From: JBBDNC01 sp040877875
GTDB taxonomy: Bacteria; Bacteroidota; Rhodothermia; Balneolales; Balneolaceae
Length of the DNA: 18,498 nt
Assembly: GCA_040877875.1 (NCBI GenBank)
Contig: JBBDNC010000121.1
Coordinates: forward strand, 1-18,498
Direction of reading: 5' to 3'
Every line of letters begins with the position of its first letter. Position 1 is the first letter of the stretch. This document shows positions 7,242 to 14,169 of this stretch, in pieces. The translations under genes were made by a program, and so were the position numbers. Below the pieces are notes generated by a model, which saw only the letters and a program-made list of their open reading frames with translations, did no database searches and was not told where the DNA came from.

Positions 7242-8111
7242 ATGAATTATACGGATAAACTTGGCAAGGCGGTAAAGGAGGTTGAATCGGTATTGTGCGT
7301 GGGCCTGGACCCTAGCCCCGAACTGATTCCGGGCGAACTGCACAAATTATATTCTGAACCGGTGGACCTGGTAGAAGCCTTTTGTAAAGAGGCCATTGAT
7401 GCCACCTCCGATTACTGTTGCGCCTATAAACCGAACCTCGCTTTTTTTGAAGCTCTGGGTGGAGAAGGGCTTCTTTTGTTCGAGCGTTTGCTAAAACTCA
7501 TTCCTCCCGAAAAGATTCTGATTGCCGATGCAAAACGGGGAGATATCGGATCGACGGCCGGCCAATATAAAAAAGCCTATTTCGACCATTTTGATACGGA
7601 TGCCATTACACTCAATCCTCTCATGGGATTTGAAACACTGGACCCTTTTCTGCAAGACGAATCAAAGGCCGTCTATTCCCTGGTCCTGACCTCCAACCCG
7701 GGGGCGGAGGATTTGTTAAACCGGGAGTTCCGGGATCATCAAACCCTCGCAGAGTATATTGCGGATCAGCTCAAACAAAAATCCGAAACTTCGAAAACCC
7801 ATATTGGAATGGTGCTGGGAGCAACCAAACCTTCCGCACTCAAATCAATTATGGAACTCCATCCAACCGCCTCCCTGCTCATCCCCGGGATCGGATCACA
7901 GGGAGGAAGGCCTGAAGATCTCCGGCCGGTCTTGTCGGGACATCAGGGAATTCCGATCATTACCTCAAGCAGATCTATCCTTTACGGAACTCCCCGGCCG
8001 GACAGAAAGTCTTCCGGCCCCGAAGCAAAATCCGACTGGAAATCTGCAATTGCAGGAAGGGCCAAAAAAATGAAAGAAGAAATTCGTCAAATCACCCAAA
8101 GATATGTCTAA
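7242..8111 (+). CDS. pyrF: Orotidine 5'-phosphate decarboxylase, type 2
   Basis: The last step of de novo UMP synthesis: OMP to UMP plus CO2, in the cytoplasm. The catalytic segment is DAKRGDIGSTA (96-106), carrying the Lys and Asp residues of the active site. Upstream are VGLDPSPELIP (20-30) and AYKPNLAFFEALG (61-73), the substrate-binding strands of the TIM barrel. Later LTSNPGAEDLL, GMVLGATKP and LIPGIGSQGG form the phosphate-binding side and mark the subfamily-2 pattern. The length of 289 is slightly above the usual ~270-280. The ATG at 7242 is chosen because family sequence begins within a few residues. It stands alone, with no other pyr gene in view. Confidence 0.95.
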   Translation: MNYTDKLGKAVKEVESVLCVGLDPSPELIPGELHKLYSEPVDLVEAFCKEAIDATSDYCCAYKPNLAFFEALGGEGLLLFERLLKLIPPEKILIADAKRGDIGSTAGQYKKAYFDHFDTDAITLNPLMGFETLDPFLQDESKAVYSLVLTSNPGAEDLLNREFRDHQTLAEYIADQLKQKSETSKTHIGMVLGATKPSALKSIMELHPTASLLIPGIGSQGGRPEDLRPVLSGHQGIPIITSSRSILYGTPRPDRKSSGPEAKSDWKSAIAGRAKKMKEEIRQITQRYV

Positions 8112-8139
8112 ACCGGATATCTCATGAATTCAAAAATTG

Positions 8140-8227
8140 CTGAGGGCAAGGGGAAAAAACAGACGTAGTGAGCAAGCGTATGTGATCCTGTCGGTTGCAG
8201 CTCCAACGCATCCCTCGGGTAGTTTTT
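8140..8227 (+). terminator. possible structured RNA/terminator after pyrF
   Basis: CTGAGGG (8140-8146) can pair with CCCTCGG (8212-8218) with one G-U pair, closing a 65-base region that itself contains a small GTTG/CAAC hairpin (8193-8206). A run of five T begins at 8223, four bases after the stem. This could end pyrF transcription or mark the 3' end of a small structured transcript. The long loop makes a plain intrinsic terminator less likely. I do not recognise a known RNA family. Confidence 0.3.
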
Positions 8228-8264
8228 GACGAGAATACAACTTTAAAGAGTGTCTAAAAGAAAA

Positions 8265-8272
8265 TAAATTTG
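8265..8272 (+). promoter_or_regulatory. candidate -7 element for rnhA
   Basis: TAAATTTG matches TAnnTTTG 63 bases before the rnhA ATG. No TTG sits about 20 bases upstream. If used, the leader would be about 55 bases and AT-rich. It is a motif match only. Confidence 0.33.
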
Positions 8273-8335
8273 ATCTTTCACGTAAATAAATGCCATGCAA
8301 TACATACCAAAATTTTTAATAAAACGTGATAAGAT

Positions 8336-8785
8336 ATGCGGGCTAAACCTGAAGTGATTGTATATACCGACGGCGCATGCAGTGGAAATCCGGGACCGGG
8401 GGGATGGGGGGCTCTTCTTATCTGGAATGGAAAAGAAAAAATCCTGACAGGCGGTGAACCACATACGACGAACAACCGCATGGAGATGCGGGCCGTGATC
8501 GAAGCGATGAAGAAGCTTAAAAAACCCTGCCATGTAAAAATCCACAGCGACAGTTCCCTGATTGTTAATGCCTTTCAACAAGACTGGATCGACAACTGGC
8601 AGAAAAAAGGCTGGCGCAAGGCAGATAAAAAACCGGTAGAAAACAAAGACCTTTGGGAAGAAATGTTAAAGGCCATGAAACCCCACCGGGTAGAATGGAT
8701 TAAGGTGAAAGGTCATGCGGACAACGAACTGAATAACCGAGTGGACCGGCTTGCCGTCGAAGCCTCCAGGAAATACCAGGGATGA
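8336..8785 (+). CDS. rnhA: Ribonuclease HI
   Basis: It cuts the RNA strand of RNA-DNA hybrids, for Okazaki primer and R-loop removal. The four catalytic acids of the DEDD site are visible: Asp12 in YTDGACSGNPGPGGWG, Glu50 in NRMEM, Asp72 in HSDSSL and Asp137 in NRVDRLA. The assisting His127 is in VKGHADNELNN. The basic handle-like stretch WQKKGWRKADKKPVENKDLWEE (88-109) is the usual one for bacterial RNase HI. 149 residues is standard. The ATG at 8336 has a weak GATAAG upstream. It is convergent with tsaD. Confidence 0.96.
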   Translation: MRAKPEVIVYTDGACSGNPGPGGWGALLIWNGKEKILTGGEPHTTNNRMEMRAVIEAMKKLKKPCHVKIHSDSSLIVNAFQQDWIDNWQKKGWRKADKKPVENKDLWEEMLKAMKPHRVEWIKVKGHADNELNNRVDRLAVEASRKYQG

Positions 8786-9050
8786 TCAGCGTATCAGTTA
8801 TTCGCAAGCCAGCGAGGAAAGTATTCGGAGGCATAATCAACGAACACTCCCCCGTCCTTCGCCTCTCACTTTTGCTCGGAGACAATGGTAACACAATTAA
8901 TACATCAAGAGGGGATTCATAGGAATGTAATTCCTGTCTCGGACCCACATGAAATAATTGCGAGTAAAATTGTTATTAGACCCTGAATCCGAAACCTTCC
9001 GTCAACCGTATTCAGGCATCAACATGACACACTGTAACACTGCTAACTGT
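8786..9050. other. convergent intergenic region between rnhA and tsaD
   Basis: About 265 bases with no supported gene. There are two small hairpins: AGGAAT-gta-ATTCCT at 8921-8935 and CCTGAAT/ATTCAGG at 8982-8988 and 9010-9016 with a 21-base loop. Neither is followed by a clean T-run on either strand, so they are only possible transcript ends for the two facing genes. An open frame of 82 codons on minus (8700-8948) overlaps rnhA and looks like chance. Confidence 0.5.
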
Positions 9051-10207
9051 TTACTGATTACTGACTTTCCCCATTCGGGTAAACGGCTTCAGGTTCATGC
9101 TGCCGAACTCACTTCTTTGTGCTTTNNNNNNNNNNNNNNNNNNNNNNNNNNNNNNNNNNNNNNNNNNNNNNNNNNNNNNNNNNNNNNNNNNNNNNNNNNN
9201 NNNNNNNNNNNNNNNNNNNNNNNNNCCATTCGGGTAAACGGCTTCAGGTTCATGCTGCCGAACTCACTTCTTTGTGCTTTCATATAGCCTGTTATGGCAA
9301 TCATCGCCGCATTGTCGGTGCAGTATTCCATTCGTGGGACCAAGAGCTTTATCCCAAGCTGACCGGCCATGGTTTCGGCTTTTTTCTGTAACATGGAGTT
9401 AGCTGAAACCCCCCCTGCCAACATGACTGTTTCAGCCCCGGTCTTTTTTACGGCACGCTTTAATTTAAGAACCAGTACTTCCGTAATCGCTTCGGAGACG
9501 CTGGCACAGATATCTTCCAAGTGATTTTTAACGAACAGTTTATTTTTTTCCTCAAGATAATAGCGAACACTGGTTTTCAGGCCCGAGAAACTAAACTCAA
9601 ATCCCTCATTGAGCATGGCCTTCGGAAAGTTGTGAAACTGCGGGTCCCCCTTTCGGGCTAGCCTGTCGATTTCAGGTCCGCCGGGATACGGTAATCCAAG
9701 CAGTTTTCCTACTTTGTCGAATGCTTCCCCGGCCGCATCATCGCGGGTCGTTCCCAGCACCCTGTGTTCAAACGGTTTCTTTACATGGACCAGCCGGGTG
9801 TGTCCTCCCGAAACCGTCAGACAGACAAAAGGATACGTTTCGGGATGGTCGATAAAATTCGCATACATATGGGCATCAATATGATTGATCCCGATTATCG
9901 GTTTATTCCGGATCAGTGCCAGGCCCTTGGCGAAACTCAGTCCGACCAACAGGGACCCCAGTAGCCCCGGCCCTTGAGTAACGGCCACAGCGTCAATCTT
10001 CCGGATCTCCGTGTCGGCTTCAGACAATGCCTGGGCAACGGTTCTCGAGATGGTTCTGTGGTGAGCACGGGAAGCAAGTTCCGGAACAATTCCTCCGAAT
10101 CGTTCGTGGACCGCCTGGGAGGCAATGACATTCGAAAGCATATTTTCACCGTCGTACACGGCTGCCGCAGTTTCATCACAGGAAGATTCCACACCGAGGA
10201 TCGTCAT
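9051..10207 (-). CDS. tsaD: tRNA N6-adenosine threonylcarbamoyltransferase (gap-interrupted)
   Basis: It transfers the threonylcarbamoyl group to A37 of ANN-decoding tRNAs (t6A), working with TsaB, TsaE and TsaC. It has GVESSCDETAAAVYD (5-19), VTQGPGLLGSL (76-86), the metal ligands His109 and His113 in NHIDAH, TVSGGHTRLV (131-140), MLAGGVSANSML (262-273) and Asp298 in CTDNAAM. A 100-N gap and a duplicated 55 bp interrupt the last codons. Read through the Ns, the frame shifts and ends falsely at 9095. With the duplicate and Ns removed, the frame continues from FTRM to GKVSNQ and a TAA at 9051-9053, giving 333 residues, the normal family size. The start at 10207 has a good AGGAG just upstream. 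It lies 14 bases after dnaK, so cotranscription is likely. Confidence 0.93.
9071..9125. repeat. 55-bp exact duplicate, left copy (assembly overlap)
   Basis: Identical base for base to 9226-9280. It ends exactly where the Ns begin, and its twin begins exactly where they end. This is the signature of two contigs sharing a terminal overlap of one k-mer length, scaffolded with a placeholder gap. Confidence 0.93.
9126..9225. other. scaffold gap of exactly 100 N
   Basis: The round length marks a placeholder gap of unknown size. Because the same 55 bases flank it on both sides, the real gap is most likely minus 55. Deleting 155 bases (one copy plus the Ns) joins the reading frame of tsaD. The gap lies inside the 3' end of tsaD. 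Confidence 0.97.
9226..9280. repeat. 55-bp exact duplicate, right copy (assembly overlap)
   Basis: The second copy of 9071-9125. On the minus strand it encodes the tsaD residues from SEFGSMNLKPFTRM back into AQ. It lies in the correct tsaD frame, whereas the left copy is shifted by two bases relative to it because 155 is not a multiple of three. Confidence 0.93.
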
Positions 10208-10221
10208 ATACTCCTGCCACT

Positions 10222-12174
10222 TTACTTCTTCTCATCATCGTCGTCGTCATCGACGACTTCAAAGTCGGCATCCACTGCGTCGTCCCCTTCAGACTTTTCG
10301 GCATCTTCAGCGTCCTGTGCACCGTTGCCGCCGGCTGCGGCTCCGGGGCCCTGTGCCTGTTGCTGAGCTTGCTCGGAAGCCTGGTAGATTTCCTGAGAAG
10401 CTTCAGACCAAGCCTGATTCACTTCTTCAATAGCCGGATCCAGCGCTTTGATATCTTCGTCGTTCTTCGCTTTCTCCAGCTTATCAACGGCTTCATTGAT
10501 TTTGGTTTTGTTCTCTTCAGAGATCTTGTCACCGTACTCATCCAGTTGCTTTCTGGTTGAGAAAATCAGGCTGTCCGCCTTATTCAGTTTCTCAATCCGC
10601 TCACGGATTTCCTGGTCTTCTTCCGCATGATCTTCGGCTGCGCTCTTCATTTTTTCAACTTCCTCTTCCGTGAGACCGGAGCTTTGTTCGATCCGGATAC
10701 TCTGTTCTTTTCCGGTGCCTTTGTCTTTTGCACTCACACTCAGGACTCCGTTTGCATCAATATCAAACGTGACCTCAATTTGAGGGACTCCCCGGGGTGC
10801 GGGTGGAATTCCATCGAGATGGAACCGACCGAGAGTACGGTTGTCCTGTGCCTTGGCACGCTCACCCTGAAGCACGTGGATCTCAACGCTGCTTTGATTA
10901 TCGGCTGCAGTGGAGAATACTTCCTTCTTGCTGGTTGGAATCGTGGAATTGGATTCAATCAGCTTAGTCATGACTCCACCCAGCGTCTCGATACCCAGTG
11001 TAAGCGGGGTGACGTCGAGCAGTACAACGTCTTCCACGTCGCCCGACATAACTCCACCCTGGATACCGGCACCGATTGCAACCACTTCGTCAGGGTTGAC
11101 TCCTTTGCTCGGATCCTTGCCGAAGAAGTCTTTGACAACTTCCTGGATCTTCGGAATACGCGTCGAGCCGCCGACAAGGATTACCTGATCAATTTCGTTT
11201 TTGTCGATCCCCGCATCCTTCATCGCTTTTTCACACGGTTTAACGGTACGCTGTACCAAATCGTCAACCAGTTGCTCAAATTTGGCCCGAGTGAGGTCGA
11301 TATTCAGGTGTTTGGGGCCGGAATCGGTAGCCGTTATAAACGGCAAATTGACATTGGTTTTCTGTGAGCTGGAAAGCTCAATCTTGGCCTTTTCAGCAGA
11401 ATCTTTTAATCGCTGCATCGCCATCGCATCCTTTTTCAGGTCGACACCCTCTTCTTTCTTGAATTCATCGGCAAGAAAATTAATGATCCGCTGATCAAAG
11501 TCATCTCCACCGAGATGGGTATCCCCTGCTGAAGACTTGACCTCAAATACTCCGTCACCCAGTTCGAGGATGGATACATCGAATGTACCGCCTCCCAGGT
11601 CGTAGACCACAATCGTCTGGTCATCTTCTTTTTTATCCAGTCCATACGCCAGGGAAGCAGCGGTCGGTTCGTTAATAATTCGTTTCACGTCGAGGCCGGC
11701 GATTTTCCCGGCTTCCTGCGTAGCCTTTCGCTGAGCATCATTGAAATATGCCGGCACGGTAATGACCGCTTCCGTTACTTTTTCACCGAGATACTCTTCT
11801 GCAGTCTGCTTCATCTTTTGGAGAACCATCGCAGAAATCTCCTGCGGGGCATACAGACGATCATCGATTTTAACACGGGCTGTCCCGTCATCAGCCTTGA
11901 CTACCTCATAAGAGACCTGGCTGATTTCATCTTTCACTTCACTGAATTTACGCCCCATGAATCGCTTGATCGAAGAGATAGTCTTCTCCGGGTTCGTAAT
12001 GGCCTGTCGCTTGGCAGGAGCTCCCACCATTCGTTCTCCATCTTTGGAAAAAGCAACGACTGAGGGTGTAGTCCGGCCTCCTTCAGAGTTCTGGATAACC
12101 ACCGGCTCATTGCCTTCCATGACAGACACACATGAGTTTGTCGTACCTAAATCTATACCTATTATCTTACCCAT
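10222..12174 (-). CDS. dnaK: Chaperone DnaK (Hsp70)
   Basis: ATP-driven chaperone that binds exposed hydrophobic segments with DnaJ and GrpE. The three Hsp70 signatures are present: GIDLGTTNSCV (6-16), VYDLGGGTFDVSIL (190-203) and VILVGGSTRIPKIQEVV (331-347). The interdomain linker is VVLLDVTPL (383-391), the substrate domain starts at ~395, and a helical lid is followed by a Gln/Ala/Gly-rich stretch and a very acidic end (DADFEVV then six Asp). 650 residues is standard. The ATG at 12174 is fixed by the invariant N-terminus. No Shine-Dalgarno, CIRCE element or clear TAnnTTTG is visible in the 106 AT-rich bases before it, so it may be read through from hsp20. grpE and dnaJ are not adjacent. 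Confidence 0.98.
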   Translation of the reverse strand: MGKIIGIDLGTTNSCVSVMEGNEPVVIQNSEGGRTTPSVVAFSKDGERMVGAPAKRQAITNPEKTISSIKRFMGRKFSEVKDEISQVSYEVVKADDGTARVKIDDRLYAPQEISAMVLQKMKQTAEEYLGEKVTEAVITVPAYFNDAQRKATQEAGKIAGLDVKRIINEPTAASLAYGLDKKEDDQTIVVYDLGGGTFDVSILELGDGVFEVKSSAGDTHLGGDDFDQRIINFLADEFKKEEGVDLKKDAMAMQRLKDSAEKAKIELSSSQKTNVNLPFITATDSGPKHLNIDLTRAKFEQLVDDLVQRTVKPCEKAMKDAGIDKNEIDQVILVGGSTRIPKIQEVVKDFFGKDPSKGVNPDEVVAIGAGIQGGVMSGDVEDVVLLDVTPLTLGIETLGGVMTKLIESNSTIPTSKKEVFSTAADNQSSVEIHVLQGERAKAQDNRTLGRFHLDGIPPAPRGVPQIEVTFDIDANGVLSVSAKDKGTGKEQSIRIEQSSGLTEEEVEKMKSAAEDHAEEDQEIRERIEKLNKADSLIFSTRKQLDEYGDKISEENKTKINEAVDKLEKAKNDEDIKALDPAIEEVNQAWSEASQEIYQASEQAQQQAQGPGAAAGGNGAQDAEDAEKSEGDDAVDADFEVVDDDDDDEKK

Positions 12175-12280
12175 AATGTTTATTTCTTTTTAAAGTTTAA
12201 ATTTGATTGTATTGAAAATGATGTATTTCTTTTGAATGACTTTTAACCCGATACCTTCTCAATCATCATGTCCTTCAGTT

Positions 12281-12706
12281 TCACTGGACTGGAATCGACC
12301 GGGAATCTTCCTTCACACCCGTTTTCGGCATGGTAATTTTTAACACTCCATCCTGAAAACGAGCTTCTATTTCAGAAGCCTCCACCTGTTCCGGAAGTGC
12401 AAAAGACCGCGAAAAAGCACCGCCTCTTCTTTCACTTCTCTTAAAGGCTTCACCCTTCTGCAAATCCAGACTCCGTTCACCTCCTATGCGAAGAATCTGA
12501 TCTTTCAAGGATATCTGAATATCCTTTTTGCCAATACCCGGTAAATCCATGAAAATTTTGTATTCGTTATCACTTTCGACGATATCGCAAAAAGGGGAAA
12601 AATCACCCTCCGTTTCATGTAAAGGAACTACCTTTTCCACAAAATCCTGGATATCACGCCCGAGCCGTGACAACTGTTGTTCGATATTTATTGTGAATTC
12701 ATTCAT
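12281..12706 (-). CDS. Small heat shock protein (Hsp20/alpha-crystallin)
   Basis: ATP-independent holdase that keeps unfolding proteins soluble for refolding by DnaK. The alpha-crystallin domain covers ~38-130, with VESDNEYKIFMDLPGIGKKD, a loop SLDLQKGEAFKRSERRGGAFSR, and the hallmark ARFQDGVLKITMPK (115-128). The C-terminal tail has Ile-Pro-Val (138-140), an I-x-I/V-type anchor for oligomer assembly. 141 residues is typical. The start ATG at 12706 has no Shine-Dalgarno. A well-spaced sigma-54-like promoter lies 29-44 bases upstream. dnaK follows 106 bases downstream on the same strand, as a stress-response pair. Confidence 0.95.
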   Translation of the reverse strand: MNEFTINIEQQLSRLGRDIQDFVEKVVPLHETEGDFSPFCDIVESDNEYKIFMDLPGIGKKDIQISLKDQILRIGGERSLDLQKGEAFKRSERRGGAFSRSFALPEQVEASEIEARFQDGVLKITMPKTGVKEDSRSIPVQ

Positions 12707-12859
12707 TGTGATTTTATTAGCTCACTAAAGAAAGAGCAACCATAATGCCAACAGGAAGGCAAACCATTGTTAACTGACGTATTGGCATGGATGTTTTTTG
12801 TCCGCTGTGGGCTTGTCAGAAAGAGACTCGATTTGGCGTACTCTATCTACCGAATTCTT
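12707..12859 (-). other. aroA-hsp20 intergenic region
   Basis: 153 bases with no gene. Besides the sigma-54-like site it holds a 7-bp inverted repeat, ATGCCAA (12745-12751) and TTGGCAT (12782-12788). The left arm overlaps the -24 element. A CGAATT-cttct-AATTCG hairpin (12851-12867) spans the aroA stop codon. It has no T-run, so it is not a standard intrinsic terminator. Confidence 0.5.
12735..12750 (-). promoter_or_regulatory. candidate sigma-54 (-24/-12) promoter of hsp20
   Basis: On the minus strand the bases read TGGCAT-TATGG-TTGCT. Against TGGCAC-N5-TTGCW this keeps GG at -24 and GC at -12 with exact spacing and has one mismatch in the -24 hexamer. Transcription would begin near 12724, giving an ~18-base leader before the hsp20 ATG. 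From memory, a sigma-54 promoter has been reported for E. coli ibpB, a gene of the same family. Activity here depends on the genome having rpoN and an enhancer-binding protein. Confidence 0.5.
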
Positions 12860-14158
12860 CTAATTCGTCAGACTTTTCAGGTCCGACCAAAACCCCGGAT
12901 AGGATATGGCCGTACACTCTGCTCCTCTTACAGTAGACCGGCCGTCTGCCATCAGAGCCAATACAGCCGAAGCCATGGCAACCCGATGGTCGTGTTCACT
13001 CTCAAAAACCGCTGGATCGGGCCGATAACTCCCCCCTCGTCCGTGGATGGATATCCCGTCTTTCCTGACTTCAAATTTCCCCCCCGAAGCTGTCAATACA
13101 TTTGCCATGGCCTGAAGCCGGTCGGTCTCTTTGTGCCGCAGCTCTTCCGCCCCGGTAATTTCCGAACGGCCTTCGGCAAAGCACATGGCAACCATCAGGA
13201 CAGGTAACTCATCAATACAATTGGGCACCAGGGAAGGCGGCAAATTTACAGCGCGCAACCCGGAACTGCGAACCGTGACATCCCCCATCGGTTCAGGTCC
13301 GGAAACTTCACTTTCCCTGACTTCGATATCCGCCCCCATTTCCTGAAGGATTTGCAAGGCTGCAGTCCGGCTGGGATTTAATCCCATATTCCGGATCAAT
13401 ATTTCAGCCTCGGGGTGGATAGCGCCGGCTACCAGCCAAAATGAAGCGGCTGAAAAATCGCCCGGAACCCGGTAGTTTTGAATCGGAATGGGAGAACGGA
13501 GACTGCTGCGAATGATCTTTCCATTTCCATATTCTTCCTCCGGCAATTGCAGGAGGCGTTCGGTATGATCCCGGCTGGGGCCCGTTTCTATGACCTCGGT
13601 TGGATTTTCGCCAAACAACCCTGCAAGCAATATTGCCGATTTAAGCTGAGCACTTGCAATCGGCAGAGGATAGCGAATTCCCTGAATGACCCCATCCGGC
13701 TGAATGTCAAGGGGTGCATAATTATCATGCCTGCCGGTTATCCGTCCTCCCATCTGTCGCAGGGGCTCCAGAATTCGTTTCATCGTTCTGGCACTCAACG
13801 ATGCATCTCCCGTCAAACGCGAGCGCACGCCCGCTCCTGTCAAAATACCGGACAACAAACGCATGGTCGTGCCGGAATTGCCGCAATCCAGGTCGGACAA
13901 TGGTTCTTTCAGTCCTTCCCTGCCCACACCACGAATACGTATTCGGTTTTCCTTGCCGGTGTCCGTATCGACAGGCACCCCGAGTTGGCGGAGGCAGGCG
14001 AGCGTACTTTGTGGATCTGCTGCCGGAGAATAGTTGTCGATGGTACTCTCTCCGTCAGCGATGGCGGCGAACATGGCCGACCGGTGAGAGACGGATTTGT
14101 CGGGAGGGAGTGTCAGTTCGCCGGAAAGCTGACCGGCACCGGATACTTCTTTGTCCAT
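12860..14158 (-). CDS. aroA: 3-phosphoshikimate 1-carboxyvinyltransferase (EPSP synthase)
   Basis: The sixth step of the shikimate pathway: it joins PEP to shikimate 3-phosphate, leading to chorismate. Two-domain fold with PDKSVSHRS (19-27), DCGNSGTTMRLLSG (91-104), IASAQLKSAILLAG (167-180), RVPGDFSAASFW (230-241), the catalytic Asp/Glu in NCIDELPV (313-320), ELRHKETDR (339-347) and DHRVAMA (390-396). SAQLK and RDHTE (196-200) resemble the class II (Bacillus-like) subgroup rather than the enterobacterial one. 432 residues is normal. The ATG at 14158 is 11 bases after the TPR gene, and the first residues after MDKEVSG already fit the family. It probably forms an operon with the TPR gene. No other aro gene is in view. 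Confidence 0.95.
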   Translation of the reverse strand: MDKEVSGAGQLSGELTLPPDKSVSHRSAMFAAIADGESTIDNYSPAADPQSTLACLRQLGVPVDTDTGKENRIRIRGVGREGLKEPLSDLDCGNSGTTMRLLSGILTGAGVRSRLTGDASLSARTMKRILEPLRQMGGRITGRHDNYAPLDIQPDGVIQGIRYPLPIASAQLKSAILLAGLFGENPTEVIETGPSRDHTERLLQLPEEEYGNGKIIRSSLRSPIPIQNYRVPGDFSAASFWLVAGAIHPEAEILIRNMGLNPSRTAALQILQEMGADIEVRESEVSGPEPMGDVTVRSSGLRAVNLPPSLVPNCIDELPVLMVAMCFAEGRSEITGAEELRHKETDRLQAMANVLTASGGKFEVRKDGISIHGRGGSYRPDPAVFESEHDHRVAMASAVLALMADGRSTVRGAECTAISYPGFWSDLKSLTN

Positions 14159-14169
14159 AGATCGTTTAT

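Noticed and set aside
9071..9280. Genuine direct repeat, such as the target duplication of an inserted element in the gap
   Set aside because: A 55-bp exact match abutting a 100-N placeholder on both sides, with the gene frame restored by collapse, is far better explained by contig overlap.
9095..9391. Open frames through the Ns (9095-10207 minus ending, 8958-9287 plus, 9119-9391 plus)
   Set aside because: They depend on reading Ns as sense codons. The false tsaD C-terminus and both plus-strand frames vanish once the 155 artefactual bases are removed.
10627..11367. 246-codon plus-strand frame antisense to dnaK
   Set aside because: dnaK antisense frames are well known artefacts of its conserved codon pattern and have caused false annotation before; nothing here supports translation.
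12175..12730. CIRCE-type (HrcA) operator upstream of dnaK or hsp20
   Set aside because: TTAGCTCACTAA near 12717-12728 looks superficially similar, but there is no TTAGCACTC-N9-GAGTGCTAA arrangement.
13789..13804. Second sigma-54-like site (TGGCAC on plus)
   Set aside because: The downstream GC is one base off the required spacing and the site is inside aroA on the non-coding strand, facing no gene.
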